From the NCBI RefSeq assembly GCF_027409185.1, contig NC_084475.1, positions 17,070,130 through 17,134,129 of the forward strand: 64,000 nucleotides of DNA, in the 5' to 3' direction. Below, piece by piece: positions 57,624-64,000 of this stretch; the first letter of the stretch is position 1; each line of letters starts with the position of its first letter. Made by a program: the position numbers and the translations under genes. Under the pieces are notes generated by a model. That model saw nothing but the letters and a program-made list of their open reading frames with translations, was not told where the DNA came from and searched no databases. This DNA is from Cynocephalus volans (Eukaryota; Chordata; Mammalia; Dermoptera; Cynocephalidae).

Positions 57624-58072
57624 TGAAGGAAGTGCTTTTTACAAGGGTATAGGGAAAATACAGCCAAAAAGTCAAGTTAAGAAACAAGGGGAACAGAGTC
57701 AAACAGGATATCTGTGGTTATGCACCTGGGCCCCGGCCCGAGGCAAAGGGCGGATAGTTCCCAGAAATAGACAAGTCAGTTAAAGTTTCAAGAGTGCCCC
57801 TCAGCTGTTTCAAGGACTCCCACTTGACCGAAGTTCACCCCTGGCTTGATTTAAACTAACCAATTACCTTGCTTCTCGCTTCTGTACCCGCGCTTTTTGC
57901 TATAAAAAGGACCCAGGAGCTCTACTCGGCGCGCCAGTCTTTCGAAAGACTGAGTCGCCCGGGTACCTGTGTGTTCAATAAACCTCTTGTTTTTGCATCC
58001 GAAGCCGTGGTCTCGCTGTTCCTTGGGAGGGTCTCCCTGAACTGACTGACTACCCACTGCGGGAGTCTTTCA
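57624..58072 (+). promoter_or_regulatory. Provirus 5' LTR (449 bp)
   Basis: TGAAGG...TTTCA ends. U3 has a CCAAT box at 57,860-57,864 and a TATAAAA box at 57,901. R likely begins near 57,931 (GCGCCAGTC). The AATAAA signal is at 57,978-57,983. U5 ends in CA at 58,071-58,072. No tandem enhancer repeat is seen. Confidence 0.95.
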
Positions 58073-58074
58073 TT

Positions 58075-58092
58075 TGGGGGCTCGTCCGGGAT
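58075..58092 (+). other. Primer-binding site complementary to tRNA-Pro
   Basis: TGGGGGCTCGTCCGGGAT, two bases after the LTR: the standard gammaretroviral proline PBS, with no mismatch to the usual sequence. Confidence 0.97.
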
Positions 58093-58538
58093 CGGAGACC
58101 CCCACCCAGGGACCACCGACCCACCAACGGGAGGTAAGCTGGCCAGCAGTCGTTCTGTGTCTCGTTTCTGTGTCTCGTCTCTGTGTCTGACTCAGTGATT
58201 TCGACTGTCTTTTCTGAGCGCGCGCATTTTGGTTTCAGTTTGTTCCGGGTTAGTCGCTCTGGGAGCGAAGTGCGGGTAGCGAACAGACGTGTTCGGGGGC
58301 TCGCCACCCGGCAATCCTGGGAGACGTCCCAGGATCAGGGGAGGACCAGGGACGCCTGGTGGACCCCTTGGCAGAGGATTATTGTGTTTTGGTCTCACCG
58401 CGTCTCGGGAGGCGCGCTCTGCCATCGGACTCTTTCTTCTATTTCTACGGCACTCGGTCTCGTCGCCGTTTCTGGTTTCTTTTTGTCTTAGTTGTGATAG
58501 GTCTTTGCGTCGTCGTTCCCCTATTGGAAATTTTCGAG
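58093..58538 (+). promoter_or_regulatory. Leader: splice donor and packaging region
   Basis: GGAG|GTAAGC with GT at 58,134-58,135 is a likely major splice donor. The rest, GC- and T-rich, corresponds to the packaging-signal region. Its second half is also open in the gag frame (see the leader extension). Confidence 0.75.
58356..58538 (+). CDS. In-frame N-terminal gag leader (glycosylated-Gag-like)
   Basis: There is no ATG, but CTG (58,356) followed by GTG (58,359) is in frame with the gag ATG 61 codons later, with no stop between. The segment ends in a strongly hydrophobic run ([17 protein letters not shown]). Established: murine leukaemia viruses start a glycosylated Gag at an upstream CUG in the same position. 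The function here is inferred. Confidence 0.6.
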
Positions 58539-60104
58539 ATGGGGCAAAGTGCCCTTACGCCCCTCTCCCTTACTCTAGATCATTGGAAAGATGTCAAAGC
58601 CAGGGCTCACAATCTGTCCATGGAGATCAAAAAAGGAAAATGGCAGACTTTCTGTTCGTCTGAGTGGCCCACATTCGGCGTAGGTTGGCCGCCAGAGGGA
58701 ACCTTTGATCTTACTGTCATTTTTGCAGTTAAAAAGATTGTTTTTCAGGAGACCGGAGGACACCCGGACCAGGTTGCCTGTGTCGTGGTATGGCAAGACC
58801 TCGCCCAGAATCCCCCTCCCTGGGTGCCACCCTCCAGCAAAGTCGCTGTTGTTTCGGGATCAGAAAATACTCAAAGGCCACCTACAAGGAAGCCTTCCGC
58901 CCCTCCCCAACCCCCCGTCCTCCCGACACCAGATGACCTATTTTCTCTCTCTGAAACCCCACCTTACCCGGCGGCTCCGCTGCCCCCTCTGGCCCCTCAG
59001 GGAAACAGATCGGCACCAGGCCGAGCGCCCGGTGATCCTAGCCCTGAGGGACCGGCTGCGGGGACTAGGAGCCGCCAACCTCGCAGTCCGAGAGACGGCT
59101 CCGGTCCTGACTCCACCGTAGCTTTGCCCCTCCGAGCCATAGGGCCCCCAGCTGAGCCTAATGGCTTGGTCCCTCTACAGTATTGGCCTTTTTCCTCAGC
59201 AGATCTTTACAATTGGAAGTCTAACCACCCGTCTTTTTCTGAAAAACCAGCAGGACTCACGGGACTTCTTGAGTCCCTTATGTTCTCTCACCAGCCCACT
59301 TGGGACGATTGCCAACAGCTACTCCAGATCCTCTTCACCACTGAAGAGCGAGAAAGGATTCTTCTGGAGGCCCGCAAGAACGTTCTCGGGGACAACGGGG
59401 CCCCTACACAACTCGAGAACCTCATTAATGAGGCCTTCCCCCTCAATCGACCTCAATGGGATTACAACACGGCCGAAGGTAGGGAGCGTCTTCTGGTCTA
59501 CCGCCGGACTCTAGTGGCAGGTCTCAAAGGGGCAGCCCGGCGCCCCACCAATTTGGCTAAGGTAAGAGAGGTCTTGCAGGGACCGGTAGAACCCCCCTCG
59601 GTTTTCTTGGAACGCCTGATGGAGGCATATAGGAGATACACTCCGTTTGACCCCTCTTCTGAGGGACAGCAGGCGGCAGTTGCAATGGCCTTCATCGGAC
59701 AGGCAGCCCCAGATATCAAGAAAAAGTTGCGGAGGCTAGAGGGGCTCCAAGATTATTCCTTACAAGATTTAGTGAGAGAGGCAGAAAAGGTGTACCACAA
59801 GAGAGAGACAGAAGAGGAAAAACAAGAAAGAGAAAAAAGAGAGACAGAAGAGAGAGAGAGACGGCGCGATAGGCGCCAAGAAAAAAACTTGACTAGGATT
59901 TTGGCCGCAGTGGTAGGTGAAAGAGGGTCTAGAGATAGGCAGACAGGGAACCTGAGCAACCGGGCAAAGAAAACACCTAGGGATGGAAGACCCCCTCTAG
60001 ACAAAGACCAATGCGCGTACTGTAAAGAGAAGGGTCACTGGGCAAGAGGATGTCCCCGGAAAAAGAACATCAGAGAAGCCAAGGTTCTATCCCTAGACGA
60101 CTAG
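58539..60104 (+). CDS. gag: Provirus gag polyprotein, apparently intact (521 codons)
   Basis: Gag builds the virion core. MGQ at the start gives a myristoylation site (G2). Matrix is followed by a Pro-rich segment with a PSAP late-domain motif (58,893-58,904) and a TPPYP that lacks the canonical PPxY. Capsid is recognisable ([14 protein letters not shown], major homology-like segment about 59,580-59,660: [18 protein letters not shown]). A charged Glu/Arg helix precedes nucleocapsid, which has one CCHC finger ([14 protein letters not shown], 60,012-60,053). It ends at UAG (60,102-60,104). No frameshift or stop is visible, so the frame could still be translated. Confidence 0.95.
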   Translation: MGQSALTPLSLTLDHWKDVKARAHNLSMEIKKGKWQTFCSSEWPTFGVGWPPEGTFDLTVIFAVKKIVFQETGGHPDQVACVVVWQDLAQNPPPWVPPSSKVAVVSGSENTQRPPTRKPSAPPQPPVLPTPDDLFSLSETPPYPAAPLPPLAPQGNRSAPGRAPGDPSPEGPAAGTRSRQPRSPRDGSGPDSTVALPLRAIGPPAEPNGLVPLQYWPFSSADLYNWKSNHPSFSEKPAGLTGLLESLMFSHQPTWDDCQQLLQILFTTEERERILLEARKNVLGDNGAPTQLENLINEAFPLNRPQWDYNTAEGRERLLVYRRTLVAGLKGAARRPTNLAKVREVLQGPVEPPSVFLERLMEAYRRYTPFDPSSEGQQAAVAMAFIGQAAPDIKKKLRRLEGLQDYSLQDLVREAEKVYHKRETEEEKQEREKRETEERERRRDRRQEKNLTRILAAVVGERGSRDRQTGNLSNRAKKTPRDGRPPLDKDQCAYCKEKGHWARGCPRKKNIREAKVLSLDD

Positions 60105-60145
60105 GGGAGTCAAGGTTCGGACCCCCTCCCCGAACCTAGGGTAAC
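60102..60145 (+). promoter_or_regulatory. gag-pol amber readthrough site
   Basis: GAC GAC UAG GGG followed by a G/C-rich segment with CCCCCTCCCC. pol continues in the same frame. This is the usual gammaretroviral readthrough arrangement; the pseudoknot is inferred. Confidence 0.8.
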
Positions 60146-63100
60146 ATTGACAGTGGAGGGGACCCCCATCGAGTTTCTGGTCGATACCGGGGCTGAACAT
60201 TCGGTGTTGACCCAACCCATGGGGAAGGTAGGGTCCAGGCGGACAGTCGTAGTAGGAGCAACCGGCAGCAAAGTCTACCCCTGGACCACACAAAGACTTT
60301 TAAAGGTTGGACATAAACAAGTGACCCATTCCTTTTTGGTCATACCTGAGTGCCCTGCTCCTCTGTTGGGCCGGGACATTCTGATCAAACTAAAGGCCCA
60401 AATCCAGTTTTCTACAGAGGGCCCACAAGTAACATGGGGAGATCACTCTACCATGTGCTTGGTCCTAAACCTAGAAGAAGAATACCGGCTGTATGAAAAG
60501 CCGGCCTCTCCCTCCATCGACCCATCCTGGCTCCAACTTTTTCCCACCGTATGGGCAGAAAAGACAGGTATGGGACTGGCCAATAACGTCCCACCAGTAG
60601 TAGTAGAGCTGAAATCGGGTGCCTCACCGGTGGCCGTCCGACAGTATCCAATGACTAAAGAAGCCCGGGAAGGCATCAGACCCCACATCCAAAGGTTCTT
60701 AGACCTAGGGGTCTTAGTGCCCTGCCAGTCGCCCTGGAACACCCCTCTGCTACCAGTAAAAAAGCCAGGGACCAATGACTATCGGCCAGTCCAAGACTTG
60801 AGAGAAATTAACAAAAGGGTGCAAGACATTCATCCCTCAGTCCCAAACCCATACAGCCTCCTGAGTTCCCTTCCGCCTAGTCACACTTGGTACTCAGTCT
60901 TGGATCTCAAGGATGCCTTTTTTGCCTCAAACTACACCCCAACAGCCAGCCACTGTTCGCGTTCGAGTGGAGAGACCCAGAAAAAGGTAACGCTGGTCAG
61001 CTGACCTGGACACGGCTGCCACAGGGGTTCAAGAACTCACCCACTCTCTTCGACGAGGCCCTCCACCGGGATTTAACTCCTTTTAGGGCTCTCAACCCCC
61101 AGGTCATATTACTCCAATATGTGGACGACCTCCTAGTGGCAGCTCCCACATATGAAGGCTGCAAAAGAGGGACACAAAAGCTCTTGCAGGAACTGAGTAA
61201 GTTGGGGTACCGGGTATCAGCTAAAAAGGCCCAGTTATGCCAGAAAGAGGTCACCTATTTGGGGTACCTGCTCAAGGAGGGAAAAAGATGGCTGACCCCG
61301 GCCCGGAAAGCTACAGTTATGAAGATCCCTACTCCCACAACCCCCAGGCAGGTCCGCGAATTTCTGGGTACTGCCGGATTCTGCAGGCTCTGGATTCCTG
61401 GGTTTGCTTCCCTGGCTGCACCCTTGTACCCCCTGACAAGGGAAAACATTCCTTTTACCTGGACTGAGGAGCATCAAAAGGCTTTTGACCACATAAAAAA
61501 AAAAGCCTTGCTGTCTGCCCCCGCCTTGGCTCTCCCAGACCTCACCAAACCATTTACTCTATACGTAGATGAAAGAGCCGGTGTAGCCCGAGGAGTGCTT
61601 ACTCAGACCCTAGGACCATGGCGACGGCCAGTAGCTTATCTATCAAAAAAACTGGATCCAGTGGCCAGTGGGTGGCCAACCTGCCTAAAAGCGGTTGCTG
61701 CAGTGGCACTCCTCCTCAAAGACGCTGATAAGTTAACCTTGGGGCAAAATGTGACTGTGATTGCTTCCCACAGCCTCGAAAGTATTGTGCGGCAGCCCCC
61801 CAATCGGTGGATGACCAATGCCAGAATGACTCATTACCAGAGTTTGCTGCTAAACGAAAGGATATCTTTCGCGCCCCCTGCTGTCCTGAACCCAGCTACC
61901 CTACTACCAGTCGAGTCAGAATCCACCCCAGTACACCAATGCTCAGAAATCCTTGCTGAAGAAGCTGGGACTCGACGGGACCTGAAGGACCAGCCATTGC
62001 CCGGAGTGCCTGCCTGGTATACAGACGGTAGCAGCTTCATTGTGGAAGGTAAGCGGAGAGCAGGGGCCGCCATCGTAGATGGCAAACGGACGGTATGGGC
62101 AAGCAGCCTGCCAGAAGGGACATCAGCCCAGAAGGCCGAGCTAATCGCCTTGACGCAGGCATTACGCCTAGCCGAAGGAAAAAACATCAACATCTACACG
62201 GACAGCAGGTCGCCATTATCCACTGCCCGGGCCACCAGAGAGGAAATAACCCTGTGGCGGCCGGGAACCGGAGGGCCGACGAGGCTGCAAAACAAGCCGC
62301 CCTGTCGGTCAGGGTGCTAGCAGAAACTATAAAGCTTCAAGAGCCAATCGAGCCTGCTCAAGCTAGGACCAAGCCAAGAGAGCTCACTCCTGACCAGGGA
62401 AAAGAATTCATTTAGCGGTTACATCAGCTAACACACTTAGGACCAGAAAAGCTCCTTCAACTAACGAGCCGCACCAGCCTCTCCATCCCGAATCTCCGGT
62501 CCACCGTTCAAGAAGTCGCCAATCGGTGTCCGGCTTGTGCCATGACTAATGCGACTACCACCTACCGAGAGACCGGAAAAAGACAACGGGGAGATCGACC
62601 CGGCGTATACTGGGAAGTAGACTTTACAGAGGTAAAGCCTGGCCGGTATGGGAACAGGTATCTGCTAGTATTTGTAGATACTTTCTCTGGATGGGTAGAA
62701 GCTTTCCCTACCAAAACTGAAACGGCCCTGACTGTATGTAAAAAGATACTAGAAGAAATCCTGCCCCGTTTCGGGATCCCTAAGGTGATCGGGTCAGATA
62801 ATGGCCCAGCCTTTGTTGCTCAGGTAAGCCAGGGACTGGCCACACAACTGGGAATAAATTGGAAATTACATTGTGCGTATAGGCCCCAGAGCTCAGGTCA
62901 AGTAGAGAGAATGAATAGAACCATCAAAGAGACCTTAACTAAATTGGCCTTAGAGACCGGTGGAAAAGACTGGGTGGCCCTCCTTCCCTTAGCGCTGTTC
63001 AGAGCCAGGAATACCCCTGGCCAGCTTGGTCTGACCCCTTATGAAATCCTCCACGGGGGACCCCCCCCCATACTTGAGTTGGGAGGAACACTGGGTCCCG

Positions 63101-63471
63101 ATGATAACTTTCTTCCTGTCTTATTTACTCACTTAAAGGCTTTAGAAGTTGTAAAAACCCAGATCTGGGACCAGATCAAGGAGGTATACGAGCCAGGTGC
63201 CGTGGCCATCCCTCATCCGTTCCAGGTCGGAGACCAAGTGCTGGTCAGACGCCATCGACCCAGCAACCTTGAGCCTCGGTGGAAAGGCCCGTATCTGGTA
63301 TTGCTGACCACCCCGACCGCAGTAAAAGTTGATGGCATTGCAGCCTGGGTACATGCTTCTCACCTCAAGCCTGCGCCACCCTCCGTACCAGATGAATCCT
63401 GGGAGCTGGAGAGGACTGATAATCCTCTTAAGTTGCGCATTCGGCGGCGGCGGAGCAAGCCTACCAAGTAA
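60105..63471 (+). pseudogene. pol: Provirus pol (protease, RT, RNase H, integrase), three lesions
   Basis: Pol makes and integrates the viral DNA. Protease has LVDTGAEHS (D at 60,183). RT begins soon after. A one-base loss in a T run (60,918-60,923) shifts the frame at LKDAFF; the RT then continues in another frame with an intact YVDD (61,118-61,129). RNase H starts (YTDGSS, about 62,018) but a deletion near 62,205-62,212 removes an estimated 45 residues and shifts the frame. The H-box phrase HCPGHQRG follows. A nonsense TAG is at 62,413-62,415. Integrase is otherwise open: the HHCC finger (HQLTH ... CPAC), catalytic D (VDFTEV), D (SDNGPAF) and E (GQVERMN), ending at 63,471. Confidence 0.95.
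62416..63471 (+). pseudogene. pol: Provirus integrase region, single long open frame
   Basis: A sub-region of pol after the nonsense codon. All three DDE catalytic residues and the zinc-binding HHCC residues are present. The C-terminal domain ([19 protein letters not shown]) is also present, overlapping the env start as in other gammaretroviruses. Confidence 0.9.
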
Positions 63472-63896
63472 TAACCCTAACCAGCCCAACACCCTCACCT
63501 GGCAGGTACTGTCCCAAACTGGAAAGGTTGTCTGGTTCAAGACAGAAGTCCACCCCCTTTGGACTTGGTGGCCCTCCCTTACCCCTGATATATGTGCCCT
63601 GGCGGCGGGTCTCGAGGCTTGGGATATTCCAGAAATTGATGCACCGGCCTCTAAAAGAGTCAGGCCTCCTGACTCAAACTATGAAAATGCTTATAACCAG
63701 ATCAAATAACTCCCCTTGGTTGACCACCCTACTGTCAACCATCGCCGGGCCCCTATTACTCCTCCTTCTGTTGTTCACCCTTGGGCCCTACGTCATCAAT
63801 AGACTAGTCCAATTCATCAATGATAGGGTAAGTGCAGTTAAGATTCTGGTCCTTAGGCAAAAATACCAAACCTTAAATGGCGAAGATAACTTTTAA
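63332..63896 (+). pseudogene. env: Provirus env remnant with a large internal deletion
   Basis: Env normally mediates receptor binding and fusion. The N-terminal part (ATG at 63,332 or 63,392; hydrophobic signal LIILLSCAF; mature start [12 protein letters not shown]) stops at 63,709. At about 63,702-63,706 the sequence jumps, in another frame, to the membrane-spanning end of TM ([13 protein letters not shown], then a tail with YQTL; stop at 63,894-63,896). Missing are most of SU, the SU/TM cleavage site, the fusion peptide and the TM ectodomain. No functional Env is possible from this locus. Confidence 0.93.
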
Positions 63897-63923
63897 TTCC
63901 GCTCTAAGATTAGAGCGATCCAC

Positions 63924-63939
63924 AAGAGAAATGGGGGAA
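63924..63939 (+). other. Polypurine tract
   Basis: AAGAGAAATGGGGGAA immediately before the 3' LTR TG; the primer for plus-strand synthesis. Confidence 0.9.
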
Positions 63940-64000
63940 TGAAGGAAGTGCTTTTTACAAGGGTATAGGGAAAATACAGCCAAAAAGTCAAGTTAAGAAA
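63940..64000 (+). promoter_or_regulatory. Provirus 3' LTR, first 61 nt (cut by window end)
   Basis: Identical to 57,624-57,684 over all 61 visible bases. Confidence 0.96.

Larger units (their letters stand above)
57624..64000 (+). mobile_element. Gammaretroviral provirus (defective), right end outside the window
   Basis: The order is 5' LTR, tRNA-Pro primer-binding site, leader, gag, UAG, pro-pol, env remnant, polypurine tract and start of the 3' LTR. The class is clear from gag layout, one CCHC finger, UAG readthrough and pol motifs. env remnants resemble the gibbon ape leukaemia / koala / porcine gammaretroviruses (established group; placement by eye). The first 61 nt of the two LTRs are identical, suggesting a fairly recent insertion, though 61 nt is a weak clock. 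pol and env are disabled; gag is open. Confidence 0.96.

Noticed and set aside
60887-60920. Independent start of an RT protein at the second pol frame
   Set aside because: The frame change coincides with a T run and the conserved RT block continues across it, so it is a frameshift, not a new gene.
57624-64000. Lentiviral or betaretroviral origin of the provirus
   Set aside because: Proline PBS, single CCHC finger, UAG in-frame gag-pol and motif style all indicate a gammaretrovirus; no accessory genes are present.

Overview
The window is nuclear DNA of a placental mammal. It is saturated with tRNA-derived SINEs (about 35 insertions) whose anticodon arm has a CTGATAA loop (anticodon GAT), so the source is tRNA-Ile. 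They have no tRNA-unrelated body, and many are dimers. Established knowledge: this fits the CYN SINEs described from colugos (Dermoptera). MST-type MaLR LTRs are also compatible with a primate relative. Colugo is therefore an inference from repeats (about 0.7). Other lineages with tRNA-Ile-like SINEs, such as some bats, are not excluded.

Region 1 (about 5,000-22,600, minus strand) holds the only intact host gene: ST6GALNAC1, the Golgi sialyltransferase that makes sialyl-Tn. All nine coding exons can be placed with GT-AG introns. The lengths 131+703+169+172+139+104+90+100+192 sum to 1,800 nt, i.e. 599 residues plus stop. Intron 1 (13.1 kb) is filled with SINEs, L2, MIR, an old L1 and an AC-rich low-complexity tract.

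Region 2 (about 22,600-43,400) is intergenic: an old minus-strand L1 broken by LTR and SINE insertions, a processed RP9 pseudogene (about 32,300-32,760), a class I solo LTR, MST-like MaLR LTRs, a short interstitial telomere-like tract, and old L1/L2/MIR.

Region 3 (43,438-50,005) is a full-length plus-strand L1 with a 14-bp target-site duplication, a GC-rich 5' UTR with 128-bp tandem units and a YY1-like motif, a broken ORF1 carrying an in-frame SINE, a broken ORF2 with a recognisable reverse transcriptase, a G-rich 3' UTR and an A-rich tail.

Region 4 (50,020-57,200) holds SINEs, a third MaLR LTR, old L1 3' ends and an orphan CpG island (about 56,215-56,770) with CCAAT boxes.

Region 5 (57,200-64,000) is a nest: a truncated SINE is interrupted by a class I LTR, which is interrupted just after its TATA box by a gammaretroviral provirus. 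The provirus has a complete 5' LTR, a tRNA-Pro primer-binding site, an intact gag with an in-frame N-terminal leader, an amber codon joining gag to pol, a pol with three lesions, an env with a large internal deletion, and the first 61 nt of a 3' LTR identical to the 5' LTR. The env remnants look like the gibbon ape leukaemia virus / koala retrovirus / porcine ERV group. The right end lies outside the window.
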